DNA of 64,000 bases from Allobogoriella deserti (GTDB lineage Bacteria; Actinomycetota; Actinomycetes; Actinomycetales; Actinomycetaceae). The notes below the pieces were generated by a model, which saw only the letters and a list, made by a program, of their open reading frames with translations, searched no databases and was not told the DNA's origin. The stretch spans positions 1 through 64,000 of the forward strand of contig NZ_JBHUEE010000013.1 of NCBI RefSeq assembly GCF_042680605.1. The letters are read 5' to 3'. Shown piece by piece: positions 49,695-58,329 of this stretch (the first letter of the stretch is position 1; the number at the start of each line of letters is the position of its first letter). Both the position numbers and the translations under genes were made by a program.

Positions 49695-51059
49695 ATGACG
49701 GCACAACAGACCGCACGGTCCGCCGCCCCTAGCGGCTCCGGGCTCGGCCTGCGCCGACGCCCCGGCCGCTGGCTGGAGGGCTGGGACCCGGAGGACACGG
49801 CACAGTGGGAGTCCGAGGGACGTGCGATCGCGCGGGTGAACCTGCGCTGGTCGATCTTCTGCGAGTTCCTCGGGTTCGTGGTCTGGCAGCTGTGGTCCAT
49901 CGTGGCCGTCCAACTGCCCGCCGCGGGGTTCGACCTGACCTCCTCTCAGGTGTTCTGGCTCATCTCTGTGCCCTCGCTGGTGGGCGCGACACTGCGGATC
50001 CCCTACACGTTCATGGTTCCGCTGTTCGGTGGCCGGAACTGGACCACGATCTCCGCGCTGCTGCTGCTCATCCCCGCGGTCGGGCTGGCCGTGGCGGTCT
50101 CCGACCCCGGTACCCCGTTCGGCGCGCTGCTCCTGCTCGCCGCGGTCGCCGGCTTCGGCGGCGGAAACTTCGCCTCGTCGATGGCGAACATCACCTTGTT
50201 CTACCCGGCGCGGGAGAAGGGCTGGGCGCTCGGCCTCAACGCCGCCGGCGGGAACGTCGGTGCCGCCGTCGCCCAGCTCGTGGTGCCGATCGCGATCTCC
50301 ATCGGCGCCGTCGCCACGCTCAACCTGCCGCTCGCCGGGCTGGTGTGGGTCCCGCTCATCCTCCTCGCCGCGTGGGGCGCGCGGCGGTTCATGCACAACA
50401 TCGCCGACGCCCATGGCGACGTCGCGGGCTCCCTGGCGGCGCTGCGCGAGCCGCACCTGTGGGTGATGTCCTTCCTCTACGTCGGCACGTTCGGCTCGTT
50501 CATCGGCTTCTCCGCCGTGTTCCCCAAGCTCATCGCCGATGTCTTCCCCGCCTTCTCCACCTTCGCCGTCGCCGGCGCGGCCCTGTCGCTGTCCTTCCTC
50601 GGACCGCTGGTCGGATCCCTGTCCCGCCCGTGGGGCGGCAAGATGGCCGACCGGTTCGGCGGCGCCGCCATGACGACGACCGCGTTCCTCGTCATGGCGG
50701 CCCTCGCGCTGGCCGTGGTCCTCACCCTGCCGGTGGCGAACTTCTGGCTCTTCCTTGCTCTCTTCCTCGTCCTCTTCGTGGCCAGCGGCTTCGGCAACGG
50801 CGCGACCTACAAGATGATCCCGACGATCTTCGCCGTCCGGGGCAGGACCCGGGAGGCCTCGGCCGCCCTCGGCCTGATCTCCGCCGTCGGGGCCTACGGC
50901 GGCTTCCTCGTGCCGCAGGTGCTGAACCTGTCGGCCAGCACCACCGGCAGCTACGACGGCGCATTCTTCGGCTTCGTCGCCACGTACGTCGTGATGACCG
51001 CCGTCGTCGTCACGGTCTATCTGCGGCCCGGCTCGCGGTTCGCGAAGGCCGGGGTGTGA
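49695..51059 (+). CDS. narK: NarK-type nitrate/nitrite MFS transporter
   Basis: A 454-aa MFS protein with about 12 transmembrane segments and a 45-residue soluble start (GWDPEDTAQWESEGR). The nitrate signature region GGGNFASSMANITLFYPAREKGWALGLNAAGGN (given as GGGNFASSMANI, then YPAREKGWALGLNAAGGN) and a second conserved stretch GLISAVGAYGGFLVPQVL are typical of NarK/NasA. It imports nitrate or exports nitrite for the assimilation enzymes encoded downstream. A -10 hexamer 7 nt before ATG 49695 and GlnR-like boxes precede it. The nitrate reductase gene starts 5 bases after the stop. Confidence 0.93.
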   Translation: MTAQQTARSAAPSGSGLGLRRRPGRWLEGWDPEDTAQWESEGRAIARVNLRWSIFCEFLGFVVWQLWSIVAVQLPAAGFDLTSSQVFWLISVPSLVGATLRIPYTFMVPLFGGRNWTTISALLLLIPAVGLAVAVSDPGTPFGALLLLAAVAGFGGGNFASSMANITLFYPAREKGWALGLNAAGGNVGAAVAQLVVPIAISIGAVATLNLPLAGLVWVPLILLAAWGARRFMHNIADAHGDVAGSLAALREPHLWVMSFLYVGTFGSFIGFSAVFPKLIADVFPAFSTFAVAGAALSLSFLGPLVGSLSRPWGGKMADRFGGAAMTTTAFLVMAALALAVVLTLPVANFWLFLALFLVLFVASGFGNGATYKMIPTIFAVRGRTREASAALGLISAVGAYGGFLVPQVLNLSASTTGSYDGAFFGFVATYVVMTAVVVTVYLRPGSRFAKAGV

Positions 51060-51064
51060 GGCGC

Positions 51065-53254
51065 ATGACGACGGCGGCACGTCCCGTGGCCACAGCCACG
51101 CACTGCCCGTACTGCGCCCTGCAGTGCGCGATGACGCTGACGCCTGACGCACAGGACCGGCTCGAGGTCACCGGCCGTGACTTCCCGACCAACCGGGGCG
51201 GCCTCTGCCGGAAGGGATGGACCGCGGCCGAGCTGCTGAACTCCGCCGAGCGGCTGCACACCCCGTTGCGGCGCCGCAGCGACGGATCGTTCACCGAGAT
51301 CACCTGGGACGAGGCGCTCGACCGCACCGCCGCGGCGATCGCCGGCACACGCCGGGACCACGGCGCCGACGCCGTCGGGGTCTTCGGCTCCGGCGGACTG
51401 ACGAACGAGAAGGCGTACCAGCTCGGCAAGTTCGCCCGCGTCGGCATCGGGACCTCCCGGATCGACTACAACGGACGGTTCTGCATGTCCTCCGCGGCCG
51501 CGGCCGGACGTCGCAGTCTCGGGATCGACCGCGGCCTGCCCTTCCCGGTGAGCGACCTGGACGAGGCGGACACCGTACTGCTGCTGGGCAGCAACGTCGC
51601 GGACACGATGCCGCCGTTCGTCCAGCACCTCTCCGGCGCCCGGGCACGGGGCGGGCTGATCGTGGTCGATCCCCGGCGTTCCGCCACGGCGAATCTCACC
51701 AGGGACGGCCAGGGGCTCCACCTGCAGCCCGCGCCGGGGACGGACATGGTCCTCCTGCTCGGTCTCGCCCACGTGGTGGTCCACGAAGGGCTCGTGGACG
51801 AGGAGTTCGTCGGGACCCGCACCGAGGGCTACCGGGCCCTCGTCCGCAGCCTCGCCGCCTGGTGGCCGCACCGCGTCCAGGCGCTGACAGGTGTGCCGGC
51901 GGCCCTGCTGCGCACGACCGCGCATCGGTTGGCACAGGGCCGCGCCTACATCCTCACCGGCCGTGGCGTGGAACAGCACACGGACGGCACGGACACCGCG
52001 GCAGCCGCCATCAACCTGGCGCTGCTGCTGGGACTGCCCGGCAGCCGGCACGGCGGGTACGGGACCCTCACTGGCCAGGGCAACGGGCAGGGCGGACGCG
52101 AGCACGGACAGAAGTCTGACCAGCTTCCCGGTTACCGGGCCATCACCGATCCGGCGGCCCGGGCACACGTCGCCGGCGTCTGGGGTGTGGCGGAGACGAG
52201 CCTGCCGGGACCGGGGCTGCCGGCCGTCGAGCTGCTGGCCTCGCTCGGCCGGCCCGGCGGAGTCCGGTGCCTGCTGGTGCACGGCTCCAACCCGGCCGTC
52301 TCGGCTCCCGACGTCACCGCGGTCGTCGAGGGACTGCGACGGCTCGATTTCCTCGTGGTTGCCGACTTCGTGATGTCCGAGACGGCCGCGGAGGCCGACC
52401 TCGTCCTCCCGGTCCCGCAGTGGGCCGAGGAGGAGGGCACCATGACCACCCTGGAAGGGCGGGTGGTGCGCCGCCGGCGGGCCGGCCCGCCGCCCGAGGG
52501 CGTGCGGGACGAGCTGTGGATCCTCGCCGAGCTGGCGGCCCGACTGGACTCCCCCGCCTCCTTCGACGACGATGCCGAAACGGTCTTCGATGAGCTCGCC
52601 CGCGCCTCGGCCGGCGGACCGGCGGAGTACGCGGGGATCGATTACCGCCTGCTCGAGGAGACCGGCGGTGTGCACTGGCCGTGCCCGCCCGGCTCGAGCG
52701 GCACACCCCGGCTCTTCCTCGAGTCTTTCGGCCACCCGGACGGACGCGCTCGGTTCGTCCCGGTGCGTCCCGCGGCGCCGCTTCCCGACACCGCGCCCGA
52801 TGCCGACCTCACACTGGTCACCGGTCGGCTGCTCGAGCATTACCAGTCCGGCGCGCAGACACGGCGGGTGACGGAACTGGCGCGCACCCGCCCGGAATCT
52901 CGCCTCGAGATCCATCCGGCGACGGCGGACCGGCTCGGGCTGGCCGACGGGCAGTGGGCCGAGGTCGAGGCCGCCGCGGGCACCGCACGCGCCCGCGTGC
53001 AGGTCAGCGCCGACGTCCGGCCGGACACGGTGTTCCTGCCGTTCCACTTCGGCGGGAGCGAGCGCGCGAACCTCGCCACCCGGCAGCTCACCGACCCTGT
53101 CTCCGGGATGCCGGAGTTCAAGACCACCCGCGTGCGGATCCGCCCTGTCCTCGAGCCGGATCGCCGGACCGGCGGTGGTGAGGTCCACGCCGCCTCGGCG
53201 CCCACGGGCAGGGCCACGGATCGGCACGCGGAGGAGGAGGTGACCAACGCATGA
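51065..53254 (+). CDS. Assimilatory nitrate reductase catalytic subunit
   Basis: A 729-aa molybdopterin oxidoreductase. The N-terminal [4Fe-4S] site uses Cys14, Cys17, Cys21 and Cys48 (CPYCALQC then GGLCRKG). The Mo-bisMGD-binding core includes NGRFCMSSAAAAGRRSLG and LTGQGNGQGGREHGQ, and the C-terminal domain ends ELARTRPESRLEIHP. It reduces nitrate to nitrite in the cytoplasm. There is no signal peptide, which separates it from NapA. The ATG at 51065 lies 5 bases after narK, and its stop overlaps the partner flavoprotein by 4 bases. Confidence 0.92.
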   Translation: MTTAARPVATATHCPYCALQCAMTLTPDAQDRLEVTGRDFPTNRGGLCRKGWTAAELLNSAERLHTPLRRRSDGSFTEITWDEALDRTAAAIAGTRRDHGADAVGVFGSGGLTNEKAYQLGKFARVGIGTSRIDYNGRFCMSSAAAAGRRSLGIDRGLPFPVSDLDEADTVLLLGSNVADTMPPFVQHLSGARARGGLIVVDPRRSATANLTRDGQGLHLQPAPGTDMVLLLGLAHVVVHEGLVDEEFVGTRTEGYRALVRSLAAWWPHRVQALTGVPAALLRTTAHRLAQGRAYILTGRGVEQHTDGTDTAAAAINLALLLGLPGSRHGGYGTLTGQGNGQGGREHGQKSDQLPGYRAITDPAARAHVAGVWGVAETSLPGPGLPAVELLASLGRPGGVRCLLVHGSNPAVSAPDVTAVVEGLRRLDFLVVADFVMSETAAEADLVLPVPQWAEEEGTMTTLEGRVVRRRRAGPPPEGVRDELWILAELAARLDSPASFDDDAETVFDELARASAGGPAEYAGIDYRLLEETGGVHWPCPPGSSGTPRLFLESFGHPDGRARFVPVRPAAPLPDTAPDADLTLVTGRLLEHYQSGAQTRRVTELARTRPESRLEIHPATADRLGLADGQWAEVEAAAGTARARVQVSADVRPDTVFLPFHFGGSERANLATRQLTDPVSGMPEFKTTRVRIRPVLEPDRRTGGGEVHAASAPTGRATDRHAEEEVTNA

Positions 53255-54780
53255 GTGCGTCATCGTCCAGGGCGGAACGCGTCGTCGTCGTCGGCTTCGG
53301 TCCGGTCGCGGCCCGGCTCGTGGAGGAGCTGCGGCCGGCGGTCCGCGCCGGCGATGTCGAACTCCTCGTCCTCGGTGAGGAGGCCGTCCCGGCGTACAAC
53401 CGCGTCCTCGTCGGCGATCTGGCGGTCGGTCGCACCGACGAGGAGAGCCTGACGATGGCCGACCTCGACGACCTCGCGGCCGACGGCGTCCAGGTCCTGC
53501 TGGAGACGCCGGCGGCGGCGATCGACCGCAGGACGCGGCAGGTGGTCCTCGCCGACGGCCGCACGGCGCGCTACGACCGGCTCGTGCTCGCCACCGGCGC
53601 CCAGGCAGCCATCCCGCCGCTCGCCGGCTTCGACCCCGGCAAGCGGCTGCTGCCACACGGCGTGACCGCGTTGCGGGACCTTGCCGACGCTGCCCGGGTC
53701 GGTGCCGCGGTGCGGGCCCGGCGGCGGATCGTCGTCCTGGGGGCCGGGGCGCTGGGGCTCGAGACGGCCCTCGCCGCGGCCGAGGAAGGCGCGCAGGTGA
53801 GCCTCGCCTTCACCGGTGACGTGCCGCTCGAGCGCAACATCGATCTCGGTGGCGGGCGAGTGCTGCTGCGAGAACTGCGGCGCCTGGGCATCGAGGTGGT
53901 CCGCTCGGCGACGGCCACGGGGGTCGACGTCGACGAGGACGGGGCGTTCCGCGCGCTGGTCCTGGACGACGGGCGCGAGATCCCAGGAGAGATGCTGCTG
54001 CTCTCCGTGGGCGTCCGCGCGCGCACCGAGCTGGCGCGGACCTGCGCGCTCGGCGTCGGCAAGGGGGTCCTCGTCGACCACGAGCTGCGCGCCGACGCGG
54101 ACGGGACGATCTTCGCCATCGGCGACTGTGCCGAGGTGTGGTGCTCGCGCCCGGACTGCGAGCACTGCGCCGGCCGGGAAGGCCGCGGACCGGCCGGACT
54201 GGTGGGGCCTGGGTGGCGCCAGGCCTCCTGGCTCGCCCGCCGGCTGACCGGCGGCGCCGAGGCGATGGCGGCCGAACCGCCGGATCTCATCCTCCTCAAA
54301 GCACGCTCGATCGACCTGGTCGCAGCCGGCCGGGTCACCCCGGAGCCGTGGGACGACGACGGACCCGACTCGGCCGACGTCGCCGTGTGGGCCGATCCGC
54401 AGCACGGCCGGTACGCCAAGATGGTGACCCGCGGCGGGGTGCTCGTCGGCGCCGTCTGCGTGGGAATGCCACGGACGGCGGCCGAGCTGACGCTGCTCTT
54501 CGAGCAGGGCGGGGAACTGCCCGCCGACCGGACCACGCTGTTCCGGCTGGACGGCGCCGACGCGTCCGACTCAGGCACTCCGCCCGGGCCGGAGTCCACG
54601 GTGTGCCGGTGCACCGGCGCCACCCTGGGCGCGATCGAGGAGTCGATCGAGGCGGGTTGCTCCACTGTCACCGAGGTGGGCCGGAAGACCCGGGCGGGCA
54701 CGGGTTGCGGGAGCTGTCACGAGACGATCCGCGAACGCCTGGCCGCCTGGGCGGCGTCCGCCGGCGCCACCACCGGCTGA
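53251..54780 (+). CDS. Nitrate reductase electron-transfer flavoprotein with BFD domain (NasB-like)
   Basis: A 509-aa FAD-dependent NAD(P)H oxidoreductase. VVVVGFGPVAARLVEEL at residues 11-27 and VVLGAGALGLETALAAAEEG near 165 are two Rossmann motifs, and IFAIGDCAEV (around residue 290) is the FAD-binding end. The C-terminus has a BFD [2Fe-2S] segment, VCRCTGATLGAI...GTGCGSC. It most likely passes electrons from NAD(P)H to the nitrate reductase, coupled to it by a 4-base overlap. A second Cys cluster (CSRPDCEHC near residue 300) could bind additional metal. Confidence 0.85.
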   Translation: MSASSSRAERVVVVGFGPVAARLVEELRPAVRAGDVELLVLGEEAVPAYNRVLVGDLAVGRTDEESLTMADLDDLAADGVQVLLETPAAAIDRRTRQVVLADGRTARYDRLVLATGAQAAIPPLAGFDPGKRLLPHGVTALRDLADAARVGAAVRARRRIVVLGAGALGLETALAAAEEGAQVSLAFTGDVPLERNIDLGGGRVLLRELRRLGIEVVRSATATGVDVDEDGAFRALVLDDGREIPGEMLLLSVGVRARTELARTCALGVGKGVLVDHELRADADGTIFAIGDCAEVWCSRPDCEHCAGREGRGPAGLVGPGWRQASWLARRLTGGAEAMAAEPPDLILLKARSIDLVAAGRVTPEPWDDDGPDSADVAVWADPQHGRYAKMVTRGGVLVGAVCVGMPRTAAELTLLFEQGGELPADRTTLFRLDGADASDSGTPPGPESTVCRCTGATLGAIEESIEAGCSTVTEVGRKTRAGTGCGSCHETIRERLAAWAASAGATTG

Positions 54781-54798
54781 GCCGCCGGCCTGGCCTTT

Positions 54799-54822
54799 CG
54801 CGGGTACGCCCGGGCTACCGCG
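54799..54822. terminator. Hairpin between convergent genes
   Basis: CGCGG (54799-54803) pairs with CCGCG (54818-54822), with an inner TA/TA pair and a GCCC/GGGC palindrome. It lies just after the flavoprotein stop (54780), and the stop codon (TAG on the minus strand) of the Rv2629-like gene is inside it. A bidirectional terminator is plausible. No T-tract is present. Confidence 0.4.
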
Positions 54823-56008
54823 GGTCCCGGCCCGCGTCACCGCTGAGGGTGAAGGCGTGCGCCGCCGGGGTCGCGCGGTCGTCCCAGCGCAGCAGCGCCG
54901 CCACGCCGTCGGGCACGTCCATGGCAGCGTCGTCGACCACGGTGATGCCTGCCCCCTGGCCGAGAGCGGCCTGCCCGACAGCCAGGTCCGCACGCACCTC
55001 GTGGGGTGCCGTCGCGCCCATCTCGACGACGTCGGAACGGTCACCGAGCTGGAGTGGGTCGTTCCCGACCCACACGGTGGACCGGGCCAACGTGGACGGC
55101 GGGCCCGCCGCCGACTCGGTCAGCAGCAGATCGCCCACCTGCCCCCGGCGCAGCACGTCGAGGACGGCATCCCGCCCGGTGACAGCGGCACCGTCTTGGC
55201 CGTGCACCTGCCGGAAGGTGTCGAGAACCTGCTCCCGGCGCCGCAGTCGGTACTGCTCGAGGACGTCGGTGACATGCTGCTGGAACGTCTCCGACTTCGC
55301 TCCGGCGGAGCGCGACCCGCCGTCCACGGTTAGGACCAGTTCCTTGGCGGCGTGCCCGAGCTCGTCCTCCACCAGAGCGCGGGCTCGCACATCGCCGGTC
55401 AGCAGGAGCAGCTCGGGCCGCAGCTCGGCCACCAGCCGGTCCAGCTCCCCGGCGACGGCCTCGGCGTTGCGCTCCCAGGAGTCCTCGGCCCGTGATTCAT
55501 AGCGGCGGTGCGACCAGCCCCCGGTGTTCGCCTTCGACAGTTCGTCGTGCCCGCCTTCGTAACTCTCGCCGCCGTCGTACCCGGCGGGGGTGCCGGCCTG
55601 GGAGGTGGCCGAGATGTGGTACGTGACGTCGGTTCCGGAGCGGTCGACCGCCGCGAGCAGATAGCGCACGTGCTCGTCGGCGGCGCGGGCCAGGGCGAAG
55701 GCGTTCAGGCCGACGACGGCGTCATCCTGGGCCGGGGGCTCGGCGAGCACGCAGTCGAGATGAACCTGTCCGCCGGCGGCCACCAGGACGCGACCGTGCC
55801 GCCCGGCGGCATTGCTGATGTCACGGACCCGGTCGTCCAGCGCGGCCAAGGTCTCGCCGTCGAGCTGGTCCTCGACGCCGCGACGCAGGTCCTTCCACCG
55901 GGTGAGCACAGCTTGCACGCCCGTCTCCGACTCCCGGGTGGCGTCCATGACCACCGTCACGAGCGGGACATCGGTGGGCAGGTCCGACGTGATGCGGTCC
56001 AGGTGCAT
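54815..56008 (-). CDS. Rv2629/Balon-type ribosome-associated protein (archaeo-eukaryotic release-factor fold)
   Basis: A 397-aa protein resembling Mycobacterium Rv2629 and related baeRF-family proteins. The N-terminal third shows LRRGVEDQLD, and VLVAAGGQVHLDC; the middle shows RYLLAAVDRSGTDVTYHI and GGWSHRRYESRAEDSW; and the C-terminal third shows VDDAAMDVPDGVAALLRWD. Homologues such as Balon bind the ribosomal A site during stress-induced hibernation. The GGQ at residues 79-81 is not in the release-factor position by my alignment to Rv2629. ATG 56008 has GAGGTG upstream. It is followed on the same strand only by the convergent nitrate cluster. Confidence 0.8.
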   Translation of the reverse strand: MHLDRITSDLPTDVPLVTVVMDATRESETGVQAVLTRWKDLRRGVEDQLDGETLAALDDRVRDISNAAGRHGRVLVAAGGQVHLDCVLAEPPAQDDAVVGLNAFALARAADEHVRYLLAAVDRSGTDVTYHISATSQAGTPAGYDGGESYEGGHDELSKANTGGWSHRRYESRAEDSWERNAEAVAGELDRLVAELRPELLLLTGDVRARALVEDELGHAAKELVLTVDGGSRSAGAKSETFQQHVTDVLEQYRLRRREQVLDTFRQVHGQDGAAVTGRDAVLDVLRRGQVGDLLLTESAAGPPSTLARSTVWVGNDPLQLGDRSDVVEMGATAPHEVRADLAVGQAALGQGAGITVVDDAAMDVPDGVAALLRWDDRATPAAHAFTLSGDAGRDPR

Positions 56009-56143
56009 CGGTCACCTCGCTGAGCGTGTGTCGACTTCCGGGTCCGTCCAGGGTGACGTACCTGAAGCCGGCTCGCCAGCGATGCCGATCCTGACGCCGG
56101 CGTGAGCGCCGACGGCCGCGCCGCCGCCGGTCGAGTGAGGAGG

Positions 56144-57415
56144 TCAGGCCGACTTCTCGCGCGGGGTGCGGCGTTTGGTCTTCTCGCGCGGCACGAGCGT
56201 CGGATTCACGTTCTCCAGCACGACCTCACGGTTGACGACCACGCGGGCGACGTCGTCACGAGAGGGCACCTCGAACATCACGTCGCGGAGCACCTCCTCC
56301 ATGATGGCGCGGAGACCACGCGCGCCGGTCCCCCGCAGCAGCGCCTGGTCGGCGATGGCCTCCAGCGCGTCGTCGGTGAACTCGAGCTCGACGCCGTCGA
56401 TCTCGAACATGCGCTTGTACTGCTTGACGAACGCGTTCTTCGGCTCGGTGAGGATTCGCACCAGGGCTTCGCGGTCGAGCTGCGGCACGGTGCCCACCAC
56501 GGGCAGGCGTCCGACGAACTCAGGGATGAGGCCGAACTTGTGCAGGTCCTCGGGGCGGACCTCGGAGAAGAGGTCGACGTCGTCGTCGGCGGAACGCAGC
56601 GGCGCTCCGAAGCCGATGCCGCGCCGGCCGACGCGAGCGGAGATGATCTCGTCCAGCCCCGCGAAGGCACCGGCCACGATGAACAGCACGTTCGTCGTGT
56701 CGATCTGCAGGAACTCCTGGTGCGGATGCTTGCGGCCGCCCTGTGGCGGCACCGAGGCCTGCGTACCTTCGATGATCTTCAGCAGTGCCTGCTGGACACC
56801 TTCGCCGGAGACGTCGCGGGTGATCGACGGGTTCTCGCTCTTGCGGGCGATCTTGTCGATCTCGTCGATGTAGATGATGCCCTTCTCGGCCTTCTTGACG
56901 TCGAAGTCGGCGGCCTGGATGAGCTTGAGGAGAATGTTCTCCACGTCCTCACCCACGTAGCCGGCCTCGGTCAACGCCGTCGCATCCGCGATCGCGAACG
57001 GCACGTTGAGCATCTTCGCCAGCGTCTGGGCGAGGTAGGTCTTCCCTGTGCCGGTGGGCCCGATCAGCAGGATGTTCGACTTCGCGATCTCGACGGGATT
57101 CTCGTCCCGCTCGCCGGACTCGGCCGACTGGACGCGCTTGTAGTGGTTGTAGACCGCCACGGCCAGCGCCCGCTTCGCCCGGTCCTGACCGACGATGTAC
57201 TCCTCGAGGAAGTCGAAGATCTCGCGCGGCTTGGGCAGGTCGACGAGCCCGAGTTCGCTGGCCTCGGCCAGCTCCTCGTCGATGATCTCGTTGCACAGGT
57301 CGATGCACTCGTCGCAGATGTACACGCCGGGACCCGCGATGAGCTTCTTGACCTGCTTCTGGCTCTTCCCGCAGAACGAGCACTTGAGCAGATCTGCTCC
57401 CTCACCTCGCGCCAC
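56144..57415 (-). CDS. clpX: ATP-dependent Clp protease ATP-binding subunit ClpX
   Basis: A 423-aa AAA+ unfoldase of standard length. The N-terminal zinc-binding domain has CSFC and CDEC (C12, C15, C34, C37 region). Walker A is GPTGTGKT (around residue 115), Walker B IIYIDEIDKI, and the pore loop region GYVGEDVE is present. The sensor-2 region and the final basic tail RREKTKRRTPREKSA are normal. GTG 57415 is the start by alignment with other ClpX (MARGEGADLLKCSFCGK). The gene follows clpP1-clpP2 but is separated from clpP2 by 177 bases containing two hairpins. Confidence 0.97.
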   Translation of the reverse strand: MARGEGADLLKCSFCGKSQKQVKKLIAGPGVYICDECIDLCNEIIDEELAEASELGLVDLPKPREIFDFLEEYIVGQDRAKRALAVAVYNHYKRVQSAESGERDENPVEIAKSNILLIGPTGTGKTYLAQTLAKMLNVPFAIADATALTEAGYVGEDVENILLKLIQAADFDVKKAEKGIIYIDEIDKIARKSENPSITRDVSGEGVQQALLKIIEGTQASVPPQGGRKHPHQEFLQIDTTNVLFIVAGAFAGLDEIISARVGRRGIGFGAPLRSADDDVDLFSEVRPEDLHKFGLIPEFVGRLPVVGTVPQLDREALVRILTEPKNAFVKQYKRMFEIDGVELEFTDDALEAIADQALLRGTGARGLRAIMEEVLRDVMFEVPSRDDVARVVVNREVVLENVNPTLVPREKTKRRTPREKSA

Positions 57416-57479
57416 GCTCCACCACCATCTCGTCCGTTACTGCGACCCGCCGGACGTTCCGACGACCACTGCCCATTCC

Positions 57480-57498
57480 ACACCACGAGGCGTGGTGT
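57480..57498 (-). promoter_or_regulatory. Short hairpin before clpX
   Basis: ACACCACG and CGTGGTGT form a perfect 8-bp stem with a 3-nt AGG loop, 64 bases before the clpX start codon. It could be an operator or an attenuator element and is close to the second, longer hairpin at 57519-57561. Confidence 0.45.
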
Positions 57499-57518
57499 TG
57501 TCCTGCTTCTTCCGTGGG

Positions 57519-57561
57519 CGAGTCAGGTCCGTTCCGCTACGGGCGGAGCGGACCTGACTCG
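57519..57561 (-). terminator. Strong hairpin between clpP2 and clpX
   Basis: The 19-nt arms (57519-57537 and 57543-57561) pair with a single mismatch (T opposite G), with a 5-nt loop. It lies 32 bases after the clpP2 stop on the minus strand and 104 bases before the clpX start. A rho-independent terminator or partial attenuator of clpP2-clpX readthrough is the likeliest role. There is no T-run. Confidence 0.65.
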
Positions 57562-57592
57562 TCCCTCACGAGTGCCCTCCGCCTCGGGTTCG

Positions 57593-58288
57593 TCAGGCCT
57601 CGGTGAGTTGGGGGGCCTTGCGGGACTCGAGCACCTGGTCGACCAGGCCGTACTCGCGAGCCTGCTCGGCCGTGAGCATCTTGTCGCGCTCGATGTCCTC
57701 GCGGACCTGCTCGACCGGCGTGTCCGAGTGACGCGAGATCGCCTCCTCGAGCCAGGTCCGCATCCGCTGGACCTCTTCGGCGTAGATCTCGATGTCCGAC
57801 GCCTGCGCGTATCCGCCACCTTCCAGCGAAGGCTGGTGGATCATGACGCGCGCGTTCGGCAGTGCCAGACGCTTGCCCGGCGAACCGGCGGCGAGCAGCA
57901 CGGCGGCAGCGGAGGCGGCCTGCCCCAGGCACACCGTCTGGATCTGCGGCTTGATGTACTGCATCGTGTCGTAGATCGCCGTCATGGCCGTGAACGAGCC
58001 ACCGGGCGAATTGATGTACATGGTGATCAACCCGTCCGGGTCCTGGCTCTCCAGCACCAGCAGCTGCGCCATGATGTCGTCCGCCGACGCGTCGTCCACC
58101 TGAACGCCGAGGAAGATGATCCGGTCCTCGAAGAGCTTGGTGTAGGGGTCCTGGCGCTTGTAGCCGTACGCCGTGCGCTCCTCGAACTGGGGCAGCACGT
58201 AGCGCGAGGACGGCATGACCGGAGCGGTGCCGCCGGGCCGCGGCTGGGCCTGACCGGACGCGCCCTGGGCGTAGTAGTCGAAGTTCAT
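57593..58288 (-). CDS. clpP2: ATP-dependent Clp protease proteolytic subunit ClpP2
   Basis: A 231-aa serine protease. The catalytic Ser is in GQAASAAAVLLAAG (around residue 132), the His in MIHQPSLEGG, and Asp in the EDIERDKML segment. The long N-terminal extension (residues 1-40, MNFDYYAQGASGQAQ) exceeds that of the upstream ClpP1. ATG 58288 has GGAGAG 9 bases upstream. It overlaps no gene, lying 41 bases after clpP1 on the same strand. Actinobacteria carry two ClpP that assemble as a mixed tetradecamer. Confidence 0.95.
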   Translation of the reverse strand: MNFDYYAQGASGQAQPRPGGTAPVMPSSRYVLPQFEERTAYGYKRQDPYTKLFEDRIIFLGVQVDDASADDIMAQLLVLESQDPDGLITMYINSPGGSFTAMTAIYDTMQYIKPQIQTVCLGQAASAAAVLLAAGSPGKRLALPNARVMIHQPSLEGGGYAQASDIEIYAEEVQRMRTWLEEAISRHSDTPVEQVREDIERDKMLTAEQAREYGLVDQVLESRKAPQLTEA

Positions 58289-58329
58289 GGGGGGCTCTCC
58301 TGTGGGGTGGTTGTCGCGGGCCGGGGCGG

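Noticed and set aside
54815..56008. GGQ tripeptide in the Rv2629-like protein as a peptide-release motif
   Set aside because: The tripeptide at residues 79-81 falls in the N-terminal domain where Rv2629 has GEQ by recall, not in the position of the eRF1 catalytic GGQ.
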